Shown here in pieces: positions 25,448 through 33,890 of a stretch of DNA of 64,000 nucleotides. The notes below the pieces were generated by a model, which was not told where the DNA came from, did not search any database, and saw only the letters and a list, made by a program, of their open reading frames with translations. The position numbers were made by a program, and so were the translations under genes. Origin of the DNA: CAYRHN01 sp964424115 (GTDB taxonomy: Bacteria > Chloroflexota > Anaerolineae > Anaerolineales > Anaerolineaceae). Location of the stretch: the NCBI GenBank assembly GCA_964424115.1, contig CAYRHN010000009.1, positions 106,860 to 170,859 on the forward strand, read 5' to 3'. Positions within the stretch are counted from its first letter, which is position 1. Every line of letters begins with the position of its first letter.

Positions 25448-27447
25448 TGTTCCCTCGCAGGTTGGCCTTGCTCCCAAAGAAGGTTGAATTTTGGTTGGTT
25501 GCGCTGATTCTGGTAACGCACCTGGCCATCGCCCTCTTCCCGGTCAACAGCCTGCTCAGCGGCTGGTTTCCCAGCGACGATGCTTTTTATTACTTCAAGG
25601 TCGCACAGAATATCGACAGCGGTCTCGGTATTACCTTTGACGGCCTCAGCCGCACCAACGGCTTTCACCCGCTCTGGATGCTGATCTGCCTGCCGCTTTT
25701 CCTCTTTGCTCGCATTGATCTGATCCTGCCTCTGCGTCTGATCGTGCTGGTTGCCGGTGGATTGACAGCCCTTTCTAGCGTGCTGCTTTTTCGCTTGCTG
25801 CGGCGATGGCTTCCCACCTTGCTTGCCCTTGCGGCGGCGGTCTTTTGGGCCTTTTATCCCTTCCTGCATCAAAATATCACCCGTCAGGGAATGGAGACTG
25901 CTTTAAGCACATGCTGCAGCATCCTGACCCTGTATCTCCTCAGCCGCATGGAAAGCCAGCGCGAGGATCATGGATTTCCGCTCCGCCAGGTAGCTTTGGT
26001 GGGCTTTTCAGCAGCCTTGATGGTGCTCAGCCGGTTGGATAACATCTTCCTGGCAGGAATGATTGGACTGTGGTTGCTGCTCCGCTCGCCTGCCTGGCAG
26101 CACGCTCCCCGCGCCTTACGTCTCTACCTGCCCATCGATCTGGCGCTGACCTTTCTTGCTGTACCTTTCGGCATTCTCTTCCGCACTGTTGGCATCGTAC
26201 CCGGCTTCCTACTGGCCATCCCGATCTTCATTGTCCTTGAAGCACTCATCCGCATCCCTCTTCATTCCTGGTTGGGACTTTACCGGGCCGCTCAACCCTC
26301 CTCCCAAAAGACATTGCTCCTGCGCACCAGCATCGCTGCTCTGGCTGGCAGCCTGGTTTTCAGCGCTGTCATCTTCATCATATCTACTCTCTTTCCTGCA
26401 ATTCAATTTCCACGGTCGCTACCTCTGGTTGAGGTTACCATCGTCTTCACCGGCATGCTCGCCACTCGGGTACTTCTTTCCAAAAAGGGCCTTGAACTGC
26501 CTAACGAAAAGATGGATTGGAGCGCCTGGTTAAAAACCGCCGCATCCTTTGCCCTGCCTCCCCTGATCCTGATCGGCGGATACATGACCTTTAATCACCT
26601 GTATTTTGGAACTCTTACCCCTATCAGCGGACAGATTAAGCAATGGTGGAGTACGCTTCCAGTCACCATCTACAGTCATCCAACTGAACCCGCATTGCCT
26701 TTCCTGCGCATGTTCCCGGTATTGATCTCCTCAGCCTGGTCGTTGATCGGCGGCCTGTGGCCTGGGGGGGCGCTGATCCTGACTGCTATTGCCATTCTGG
26801 TCTGGCAGCGCTCCTGGTCTCTCCCATCACTCATCCAAACCGGCCTTTTCCCTCTTCTGGGCGGGATATGGCTACAAGTGGTCTATTATCAGGTGATCGG
26901 CTACCTACACACCCGTTTGTGGTATTGGTCTAATGTTTCGCTATGGATTGTGCTGCTGCTGGCACTGGCATGCGGCGCCCTTACACAACGATTCAATAGT
27001 CAATTTTTTGGGCGAGTCATAAGAATCCTGTCAGCCCTGCTCATCTTCGTTATAATGGGCTTGTGGACGATCAACGTCATAAAGACCTTGCCTCCCATCG
27101 ACCACAAGACTGAGATCACCTTCCAGCGAAGCGCCCTCTGGCTGGAGCAAAATACTCAACCCGGTTCGTTGATCGGCATGACCGGTGGCGGAGTAGATGC
27201 CTACTTTATCAAAGAGCGCACAATCGTCAACCTGGACGGCTTAATGAACAGTGTGGAATACTTCAAAATGATGCGGGATAATACCGCCAATCAATACCTG
27301 GACCGCATCGGTTTGGATTATGTTTTTGGAAAACCATACAGCCTTTTAGAAACCGATCCCTACCGAACTATCTTTTCAGGGCGTGTGGTTGCCGAGGGAT
27401 ATGGCGAAGGAATGACCCTCTATCGATATAACGATGAAAAGAAATAA
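25447..27447 (+). CDS. GT-C-type membrane glycosyltransferase
   Basis: The 666-residue protein has roughly a dozen hydrophobic helices. The first outer loop contains WFPSDDAFYYFKVAQNI with an Asp-Asp pair and then SRTNGFHPLWM, as in GT-C enzymes that use polyprenyl-phosphate sugars. A soluble C-terminal part (about 590-666) includes GMTGGGVDAYFIKERTIVNLDGLMN, a segment common in this group. The ATG at 25447 overlaps the preceding stop by one base. The enzyme should act on the outer face of the membrane; its sugar and target are unknown. Confidence 0.8.
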   Translation: MFPRRLALLPKKVEFWLVALILVTHLAIALFPVNSLLSGWFPSDDAFYYFKVAQNIDSGLGITFDGLSRTNGFHPLWMLICLPLFLFARIDLILPLRLIVLVAGGLTALSSVLLFRLLRRWLPTLLALAAAVFWAFYPFLHQNITRQGMETALSTCCSILTLYLLSRMESQREDHGFPLRQVALVGFSAALMVLSRLDNIFLAGMIGLWLLLRSPAWQHAPRALRLYLPIDLALTFLAVPFGILFRTVGIVPGFLLAIPIFIVLEALIRIPLHSWLGLYRAAQPSSQKTLLLRTSIAALAGSLVFSAVIFIISTLFPAIQFPRSLPLVEVTIVFTGMLATRVLLSKKGLELPNEKMDWSAWLKTAASFALPPLILIGGYMTFNHLYFGTLTPISGQIKQWWSTLPVTIYSHPTEPALPFLRMFPVLISSAWSLIGGLWPGGALILTAIAILVWQRSWSLPSLIQTGLFPLLGGIWLQVVYYQVIGYLHTRLWYWSNVSLWIVLLLALACGALTQRFNSQFFGRVIRILSALLIFVIMGLWTINVIKTLPPIDHKTEITFQRSALWLEQNTQPGSLIGMTGGGVDAYFIKERTIVNLDGLMNSVEYFKMMRDNTANQYLDRIGLDYVFGKPYSLLETDPYRTIFSGRVVAEGYGEGMTLYRYNDEKK

Positions 27448-27473
27448 GTTCTCAAACTGGAAAAGGAATTTCT

Positions 27474-28295
27474 ATGATCCAAGATAAATTCAATTTGAGC
27501 GGTCAGGCTGCCGTTGTCACCGGTGGAGCAGGCTTGCTGGGTAAACAATTTTGCCGCACCCTGGCAGAAGCCGGAGCCGCAGTGACAGTTGCCGATTTGA
27601 ACGCTGCTGCTGCACAAACAGTTGCGCAAGAGCTGGTGACCAGCGGCTATAGGGCTATTGGTGTTGGTGTAGATGTCACCCGGCCTGAATCGGTGCAATC
27701 CCTGGTAGATGCCTGCGTAGCCAGTTTTGGTCGTCTGGACATCCTGGTATGCAGTGCTGCAATGGATCCCAAGTTCGATCCCGAGCACGCCGGCGAGCAA
27801 CACAACAACAACTTCGAGACCTACCCCCTGGCTGCCTGGCAGCAGGCTATGGAAGTCAACCTGACCGGAGTGTTCCTGTGCTGCCAGGCGGCTGCCCGTC
27901 AGATGGTCAAACAGGGAAAGAAGGGCTCAATCATCAATATTTGTTCCACCTATGGCCTGGTGCCACCCGATCAGCGCATCTATGAAAAACCGGGCAAGCC
28001 CCGCCAGTATAAACCGGCCTTTTATACCACCACCAAGGCTGGCGTGTTGGGATTGACCAAATATATCGCCGCCTATTATGCCGGAACGCAAATCCGCGCC
28101 AACTGCCTCACCCCAGGCGGTGTCTTCAACAATCACGATGAAACCTTTGTCCAAAATTATTCCTACCGAACGATTATGGGACGTATGGCCAAACAGGATG
28201 AAATGAACGGCGCCTTGTTATATCTGGCCTCAGAAGCCTCGAGTTATATGACTGGCGGGAACGTGATTGTCGATGGAGGATGGACAGTATGGTAA
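27474..28295 (+). CDS. SDR-family oxidoreductase
   Basis: The 273-residue classical short-chain dehydrogenase has the cofactor motif VTGGAGLLGKQF near residue 16, an acidic residue in VADLN that favours NAD, the catalytic Ser in IINICSTYGL and Tyr-x3-Lys in FYTTTKAG. The C-terminus ends in YMTGGNVIVDGGWTVW. AAGGA precedes the ATG. It directly precedes the NeuA-phosphatase fusion and overlaps it by 7 bases, so it probably acts on the same sugar, for instance on a nonulosonate precursor. The substrate cannot be read from the sequence. Confidence 0.87.
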   Translation: MIQDKFNLSGQAAVVTGGAGLLGKQFCRTLAEAGAAVTVADLNAAAAQTVAQELVTSGYRAIGVGVDVTRPESVQSLVDACVASFGRLDILVCSAAMDPKFDPEHAGEQHNNNFETYPLAAWQQAMEVNLTGVFLCCQAAARQMVKQGKKGSIINICSTYGLVPPDQRIYEKPGKPRQYKPAFYTTTKAGVLGLTKYIAAYYAGTQIRANCLTPGGVFNNHDETFVQNYSYRTIMGRMAKQDEMNGALLYLASEASSYMTGGNVIVDGGWTVW

Positions 28296-29542
28296 AAAGG
28301 CTCGAACATACGCGCCGGGGCGCTGAAGTATTGGCAGTCATCCCCGCCCGCGGTGGCTCCAAAGGCATTCCGCGCAAAAACATCCGCAATTTTGCCGGTT
28401 ATCCCTTGATTGCTTACAGCATCGCTGCCGCTAAACAGGCCGAGACCGTCACACGCGTGATCGTTTCCACCGACGATGAAGAGATCGCCTCTGTGGCGCG
28501 CCACTTCGGCGCTGAAACCCCCTTCCTCCGCCCGGCGGAGATAGCCCAGGATAAGACCCTTGACTTGCCGGTCTACCAGCACGCCCTGAACTGGTTGGCG
28601 GAACACGAAGGTTACCATCCCGAAGCAGTTGTTCAATTACGCCCCACTTCACCCGTCCGCCCGCGCTGCCTGGTGGACGATGCAGTAAACCTTCTTTTAG
28701 AACATTCCGAGGCCGACAGCGTGCGTGGGGTGGTCCCCGCCGGGCAAAACCCACATAAAATGTGGCGGATTGATCCTGAAAGCGGGCAAATGCACGGTCT
28801 GCTGGAAGTAGAAGGAATCCCGGAACCATACAATGCCCCCCGCCAGGTTCTGCCTCCAGTCTATTGGCAAACCGGCCACATTGATGCCATCCGCCCGCGC
28901 GCCATTCTGGAACAAAACTCGATGAGTGGCAAGGTGATCCTACCATTGATGATCGACCCTCGTTACACAGTGGATATCGACAACCCCGCAGATTGGCAGC
29001 GTGCTGAATGGCTGGTCTATTACGGTGGGTTGGAAATGGTCACCCCCGGTGCAATGCGCCGGCCGTTGCCTCAAAAAGTGGAATTGCTGGTGATGGATTT
29101 TGACGGGGTTCTCACCGATAATCGCGTCTGGGTGGATAAGAACGGCCACGAGATGATCGCCGCCTACCGCAGCGACAGCTTTGGGCTGCGCCGCCTGCGT
29201 CAGGCTGGCATCCCTCAATTGGTCATCTCCCTCGAATCCGACCCGGTGGTCACTGCGCGCTGTAAGAAGATCCAGGTGCCGGTGATGCAAAACGTTGAAG
29301 ATAAACCTGCTGCATTGCTGGCCTATTGCAAAGAAAACAAGATCAATCCGCAAAATACGATCTTTGTCGGCAACGATCTGAATGACCTGCCCTGCTTCAA
29401 CGTGGTGGGCTGTGCGGCCGCACCTTCCGATGCGCTCCCCGAAGTACTGCGCCAGGCTGACCTGATCCTGTCCAAACCAGGCGGACACGGCGCAGTGCGC
29501 GAATTGTGTGACCTGTTACTGCAACAAAAGAAAACCTTCTAA
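28289..29542 (+). CDS. neuA: CMP-nonulosonate synthetase fused to KdsC-like HAD phosphatase
   Basis: The 417-residue fusion has an N-terminal cytidylyltransferase (about 10-235) with AVIPARGGSKGIPRKNI and VVQLRPTSPVRP, and a C-terminal HAD phosphatase (about 262-410) with the nucleophile motif MDFDGVLTD near 269, ISLES, EDKPAALL, GNDLND and the KdsC-type end GGHGAVRE. All catalytic residues of both halves appear intact. The ATG at 28289 is preferred over 28280, as GGAGGA stands 8 bases before it. Together with the NeuB gene that follows, this can provide synthase, phosphatase and activation steps of a phosphorylated route, like those for sialic acid 9-phosphate or KDN 9-phosphate. A similar domain order occurs in animal CMP-sialate synthetases. 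Confidence 0.87.
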   Translation: MVKRLEHTRRGAEVLAVIPARGGSKGIPRKNIRNFAGYPLIAYSIAAAKQAETVTRVIVSTDDEEIASVARHFGAETPFLRPAEIAQDKTLDLPVYQHALNWLAEHEGYHPEAVVQLRPTSPVRPRCLVDDAVNLLLEHSEADSVRGVVPAGQNPHKMWRIDPESGQMHGLLEVEGIPEPYNAPRQVLPPVYWQTGHIDAIRPRAILEQNSMSGKVILPLMIDPRYTVDIDNPADWQRAEWLVYYGGLEMVTPGAMRRPLPQKVELLVMDFDGVLTDNRVWVDKNGHEMIAAYRSDSFGLRRLRQAGIPQLVISLESDPVVTARCKKIQVPVMQNVEDKPAALLAYCKENKINPQNTIFVGNDLNDLPCFNVVGCAAAPSDALPEVLRQADLILSKPGGHGAVRELCDLLLQQKKTF

Positions 29543-29566
29543 ACCTTTCTCAAAGGAGTTTGAACT

Positions 29567-30442
29567 ATGCCTCGCGAAATTAAAATCGGTAACCGCCTTA
29601 TTGGAGACGGACACCCAACCTATGTGGTGGCTGAAATCGGTATTAACCACAATGGCGATCTGGACCTTGCTAAGAAAATGATCGAAGCCGCTCACCATGC
29701 CGGTGTAGATGCGGTTAAGTTCCAAAAACGCACCCCCGAACTGTGCGTTCCCCCCGAGCAGCGCAATCAGATGCGCGAAACCCCCTGGGGCTATATCACT
29801 TACCTTGATTACCGGTACAAAGTAGAGTTCGGCCAGGCCGAATATGCCGAGATCGACCGCTACTGTAAGGAAATTGGAATCGATTGGTTCCTGTCTGTTT
29901 GGGATGAACCATCAGTAGATTTTACAGAGCAATTTAACCCGTTGTGCTACAAAATTCCCTCAGCCTCCCTCACCGATCACAACCTGCTGCGGCACCTGCG
30001 TAAGACGGGACGCCCGGTAATCCTTTCCACCGGCATGTCCACCATCGACCAGATTGAAGCAGCCGTCAATCTGCTCGATCAGGATAACTTGATGGTCACT
30101 CATACCACCAGCGCTTACCCCTGTGACCCGGAAGAACTCAACCTGCGCGTCATCGAGGTGCTGCGTCAGAAATATTCCTTCCCGATCGGTTATTCTGGAC
30201 ATGAGGTTGGCCTGATTCCCTCGGTAGTAGCGGTAGCCCTGGGTGCCTGTCTGGTGGAACGCCATATCACCCTCGACCGCGCCATGTGGGGCAGCGATCA
30301 GGCAGCCTCTGTAGAACCAGGTGGTTTTGAACGTATGGTGAAATATATCCGCGTTACTGAACAGGCGTTGGGCGATGGGAATAAGCGAGTCTACGACAGC
30401 GAACTGCCTTCCCTGCGCAAACTTCGCCGCGTGGTCTCCTAA
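29567..30442 (+). CDS. neuB: NeuB-family nonulosonate synthase without SAF domain
   Basis: The 291-residue TIM-barrel synthase has VVAEIGINHNGDLDLAKKMI, DAVKFQKRTPEL, RETPWGYITYLDYRY, YKIPSASLTDHN, HTTSAYPCDPEELN and PIGYSGHEVGL. It ends near the barrel C-terminus and lacks the antifreeze-like SAF domain that is present in the other NeuB at 13019. AAAGGAG precedes the ATG. It condenses phosphoenolpyruvate with a six-carbon sugar or its 6-phosphate; the phosphatase domain encoded just upstream favours a phosphorylated substrate. It is a clearly different subfamily from the first synthase, so two distinct nine-carbon acids may be made. Confidence 0.88.
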   Translation: MPREIKIGNRLIGDGHPTYVVAEIGINHNGDLDLAKKMIEAAHHAGVDAVKFQKRTPELCVPPEQRNQMRETPWGYITYLDYRYKVEFGQAEYAEIDRYCKEIGIDWFLSVWDEPSVDFTEQFNPLCYKIPSASLTDHNLLRHLRKTGRPVILSTGMSTIDQIEAAVNLLDQDNLMVTHTTSAYPCDPEELNLRVIEVLRQKYSFPIGYSGHEVGLIPSVVAVALGACLVERHITLDRAMWGSDQAASVEPGGFERMVKYIRVTEQALGDGNKRVYDSELPSLRKLRRVVS

Positions 30443-30460
30443 AGCCTTCAAAGGATTATT

Positions 30461-32104
30461 GTGCCGCAAGAATCTTTCCTTTCCAGGCTGATCCACCGCG
30501 CCGACCGGGATATCCGGCATTCCCGGAATAATGCCCGTCTGGGCGACCTGGCCCGCCAGGTGGCGGGACTTGCCCCCACCCGGCAACCCAAACCGGTCGT
30601 CTTCTTCAATGCCTCCACCCGGCTGAGTGGAATGAGCCTCAACGCCGCCTTCAATTTGCTGGCAGGATGGAGTGTGCGCATGTCTGGCACGCCCACCCTG
30701 CACTTTGTCTGCCAGGCCGGGATGAGTCGTTGCGTGTTGGGCACTAACCGCGACGATGCCTCGCAAACGCCCCCATGCAAGGCATGCCGCGCGCAATCCA
30801 GGGTGATGTACACCGGCGCAAAAGTGCAGCCGCTCACCTGGCAGCCGGATGAAGCATTACAGACGCAGCTTGCCGGTCTGGATGTCACCGCCTTGATGCA
30901 ATTTGAATATCATGAGCTGCCACTGGGCCAGCTCACTTTGCCTGCCCTGCGTTGGGCACTGCGCCGCCACCACCTGGCCAATGACGAGAACACCCGGCAG
31001 CTTTACCAGCACTACATTCTCTCCGCTGAGAACGTTGCCCGCCAATTTGACGCCGCTCTGCAACGCAGCGAAGCTGAAACGGTGGTGCTATTTAACGGCA
31101 TGTTCTACCCCGAAGCAGCAGCCCGCCACATGGCCTTGCGGCGCGGGCTGCGCGTTATCACCCATGAAGTCGGTATCCAGCCCATGAGCGCCTATTTCAC
31201 CACTGGCGAGGCCACTGCCTATCCGATCGATATCCCGCAAGAATTTGAACTGTCGGAGGAGCAGAACGCCCGCCTGGACGAATATCTCAACCAGCGTTTC
31301 AAAGGCAACTTCAGCATGGCTGGGGTCCGTTTTTGGCCGGAGATGCAGTCCTTACCGCAAGATCTGCTGACGTGCCTGGAGAATTTCCGGCAGGTGGTTC
31401 CGGTCTTTACCAATGTCATCTTCGACACCAGCCAGGGACATGCCAATGTGATCTTTCCGCACATGTTCGCCTGGCTGGATCAGGTGCTGGAGATCATCCG
31501 CACCCACCCAGATACGCTTTTCGTGATTCGCGCCCACCCGGACGAAGGCCGCCCTGGCAAAGAAAGCCGCGAAAGCGTGGCCAGTTGGGCTGAAAACCGC
31601 GCCGTGCGCAGCCTGCCCAATGTGATGTTTGTGGACACGAATGAATATCTCAGTTCCTACGAATTGATCCAACGCTCCAAGTTTGTCATGGTCTATAACT
31701 CTACCATTGGCCTGGAAGCCGCTTTGATGGGTGCTGCCGTGTTATGCGCCGGCAAGGCTCGCTTTACTCAAATTCCAACGGTTTTCTTGCCGCGCAGCAT
31801 AGATGAATTCACCCGCCAGGCCAACGAAATGCTCTCGGCCGAAGAGATCACCATTCCCCCCGAATATCTGCCAAATGCCCGGCGATTCTTCTATTACCAG
31901 CTTTTCCGCACCTCCCTACCCTTCGGCGACCTGTTGGAAGAAGATCAAATCTGGCGCGGATATGTACGTCTGAAGAAAGTCGATTGGCAAAACCTGATGC
32001 CCGGCCAATCCCCCACCCTGGATGTGATTCGCGAAGGTATCCTCTCCAATGGAAACTTTTTGCTGCCCGACGCGGACCTGGCGGATAAAAAGAATTCATC
32101 ATGA
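30461..32104 (+). CDS. Capsule-type glycosyltransferase (KpsC/KpsS or CDP-glycerol transferase fold)
   Basis: The 547-residue protein shares the general fold of the proteins at 8499 and 23023: PVVFFNASTRLSGMSLN at the N-terminus, VVLFNGMFYPEAAARHMALRRGL, the HP motif in LFVIRAHPDEGRPG near 355 and SKFVMVYNSTIGLEAALMGAAVLCAG near 405-430. A cysteine-containing segment (TPPCKACRAQ) near 105 is unusual. The start is GTG, with AAAGGA 6 bases upstream. It follows a complete CMP-nonulosonate set, which makes it a candidate transferase for that sugar. The 3' end overlaps the next gene by ATGA. Confidence 0.7.
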   Translation: MPQESFLSRLIHRADRDIRHSRNNARLGDLARQVAGLAPTRQPKPVVFFNASTRLSGMSLNAAFNLLAGWSVRMSGTPTLHFVCQAGMSRCVLGTNRDDASQTPPCKACRAQSRVMYTGAKVQPLTWQPDEALQTQLAGLDVTALMQFEYHELPLGQLTLPALRWALRRHHLANDENTRQLYQHYILSAENVARQFDAALQRSEAETVVLFNGMFYPEAAARHMALRRGLRVITHEVGIQPMSAYFTTGEATAYPIDIPQEFELSEEQNARLDEYLNQRFKGNFSMAGVRFWPEMQSLPQDLLTCLENFRQVVPVFTNVIFDTSQGHANVIFPHMFAWLDQVLEIIRTHPDTLFVIRAHPDEGRPGKESRESVASWAENRAVRSLPNVMFVDTNEYLSSYELIQRSKFVMVYNSTIGLEAALMGAAVLCAGKARFTQIPTVFLPRSIDEFTRQANEMLSAEEITIPPEYLPNARRFFYYQLFRTSLPFGDLLEEDQIWRGYVRLKKVDWQNLMPGQSPTLDVIREGILSNGNFLLPDADLADKKNSS

Positions 32105-33144
32105 AACCTTATTGCTCCATAGTCATTCGTGCTTATAACGAAGAAAAACACATCGGACGCCTGCTGACCGGCATCCGTCACCAGAGGCTGCCCGCAGGAG
32201 CAGGAGAGGTACAGATCATCCTGGTGGATTCCGGCTCCAGTGATGCCACGGTCTCCATTGCACGCCAATTTTCCACCGATCCTGGCCTGGGACAGGTGGA
32301 TATTGTTCACATCCATCCGCAGGATTTCACCTTTGGCCGCTCGCTCAACCTGGGTATTGCCCAGGCTCAGGCCGATCTGGTCGTGATTGCCAGTGCCCAT
32401 GTTTATCCGGTCTATCCCGATTGGCTGGAAGGCCTGTTGGCACCCTTTGAAAACGCTCAGGTAGCCCTGACCTACGGCAAACAGCGTGGAATCGACACAT
32501 CAAAATATTCAGAACATCAGGTTTTCCGCCAATGGTTCCCGGATGTTTCGCAGCCGCGCCAGGCGCATCCCTTCTGCAACAACGCCAACGCCGCCATCCG
32601 GCGCAGCCTGTGGCAGGAACATGCCTACGACGAGACCCTGCCCGCCCTGGAAGACTTGGCCTGGGCTCGCTGGGCGCGTGAAAAAGGTTATGCCATCTCC
32701 TACGTTGCAGAAGCTGAGATCATCCATGTTCACCAGGAAACCTGGCAGGGTATCCATAACCGCTATCGGCGCGAAGCCATGGCCTTTAAGACCATTTATC
32801 CCCATGAGCATTTTCGCCGTCGCGATCTACTGCGCTTGTGGTTGAGCAATAGTCTTAACGACATGCGCGCCTCCGTCCGCGAGCACGTTTTACTGAGAGA
32901 ATGGCGGAATATTATGCGCTTCCGCTGGAACCAATTTTATGGCACCTACCAGGGTTACCGCTCCGGGCCGCTTACCTGGCAACTCAAGCAAACCTTTTAT
33001 TATCCCCATGCAACGGCAATTCCTGGTATACCCTCCCAACAGCGGGTAATCTCACCCATTCCTTATGCCGATCTCCAACCCGCCGTTCCCCCGACGGGCG
33101 CGCCATCCCAAGAAAGCAGCCAAAAGGAGGCTCCCCATGCCTGA
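32101..33144 (+). CDS. Glycosyltransferase, GT2 family
   Basis: The 347-residue GT-A protein has SIVIRAYNEEKHIGRLL, ILVDSGSSDATVSIA, and an FGRSLNLGIAQAQADLVVIASAHVYP segment in which the usual DxD motif is replaced by a form with SAH, as seen in some GT2 groups. EDLAWARWAREKGYAI supplies the acidic ED catalytic region. The C-terminus has a Pro/Ser-rich tail. It overlaps the previous gene (ATGA) and the following one (8 bases). Sugar and acceptor are unknown. Confidence 0.87.
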   Translation: MKPYCSIVIRAYNEEKHIGRLLTGIRHQRLPAGAGEVQIILVDSGSSDATVSIARQFSTDPGLGQVDIVHIHPQDFTFGRSLNLGIAQAQADLVVIASAHVYPVYPDWLEGLLAPFENAQVALTYGKQRGIDTSKYSEHQVFRQWFPDVSQPRQAHPFCNNANAAIRRSLWQEHAYDETLPALEDLAWARWAREKGYAISYVAEAEIIHVHQETWQGIHNRYRREAMAFKTIYPHEHFRRRDLLRLWLSNSLNDMRASVREHVLLREWRNIMRFRWNQFYGTYQGYRSGPLTWQLKQTFYYPHATAIPGIPSQQRVISPIPYADLQPAVPPTGAPSQESSQKEAPHA

Positions 33145-33820
33145 AACCAGGACTGTTGTCGCCTTGGTGCCTATGCGCCACCATTCGGTGCGTGTTCCGG
33201 GTAAGAATTATCGCCTGCTGGCAGGCAAGCCGCTTTTCCATCACATCGTTGGCACCCTCTTGCAGGTGCCCGAGATCAGCCGGGTGGTGGTGGATACTGA
33301 CAGCCCGGTGATTGTGGACGGTCTGCGTCAACATTTTCCCTCCGTCACCATCATCGAGCGTCCCGAACATTTGCGCGCCGACACTATCCCAATGAATGAG
33401 ATCCTGATGTACGATACCGATCAGGTGCCTTCCGACCTGTACCTGCAAACTCACAGCACCAACCCCTTACTCAAAGCTCAGACCATTTCGCGCGCCATCC
33501 AAACCCTCACTGCCAGCTTTCCGGCCTATGATTCGCTATTTGGTGTCACCCGCCTGCAAACTCGCCTCTGGGACCAGTTGGGCCGTCCCATCAACCACAA
33601 TCCGGCCATCTTGCTGCGCACCCAGGATCTGCCGCCTGTATACGAAGAAAATTCCTGCATCTATCTCTTTACCCGCGAGACGCTGGAGATGCGCCGCAAC
33701 CGCATTGGCGAGCGCCCCTACTTATTTGAGATCGAGCCCGCTGAAGCGCGCGACATCGACGAGGAGTTCGATTTCCAGATGGCTGATATGATGCTGCAAG
33801 CCCGAGTAACAAACCATTAA
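33137..33820 (+). CDS. Acylneuraminate cytidylyltransferase-like protein
   Basis: The 227-residue protein is a single-domain CMP-sugar synthetase relative. Its CTP-binding loop reads VALVPMRHHSVRVPGKNYR, a variant of the usual ARGGSKxIPxKN loop, and LYLQTHSTNPLL and EENSCIYLFTRETLEM are typical later motifs. AAAGGAGG stands 6 bases before the ATG at 33137, which lies inside the preceding gene. The activated acid is unknown. This is the third such enzyme in the locus, and the dehydrogenases that follow may work on the same compound. Confidence 0.82.
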   Translation: MPETRTVVALVPMRHHSVRVPGKNYRLLAGKPLFHHIVGTLLQVPEISRVVVDTDSPVIVDGLRQHFPSVTIIERPEHLRADTIPMNEILMYDTDQVPSDLYLQTHSTNPLLKAQTISRAIQTLTASFPAYDSLFGVTRLQTRLWDQLGRPINHNPAILLRTQDLPPVYEENSCIYLFTRETLEMRRNRIGERPYLFEIEPAEARDIDEEFDFQMADMMLQARVTNH

Positions 33821-33874
33821 CCTCCATAGACCGGGTAGGATTCTCTAGCACCTATTCTCTATTCTCTATTCTCC

Positions 33875-33883
33875 TGTTAGAAT
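33875..33883 (+). promoter_or_regulatory. Extended -10 promoter inside the glycan cluster, leaderless layout
   Basis: TG-T-TAGAAT is an extended -10 element whose last base is 7 bases before the ATG at 33891. Transcription would start at or next to the start codon. No -35 is visible, and a pyrimidine-rich tract with repeated CTATTCT lies just upstream (33851-33873). It is the first clear internal promoter after 4810. Confidence 0.6.
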
Positions 33884-33890
33884 CAAACCC

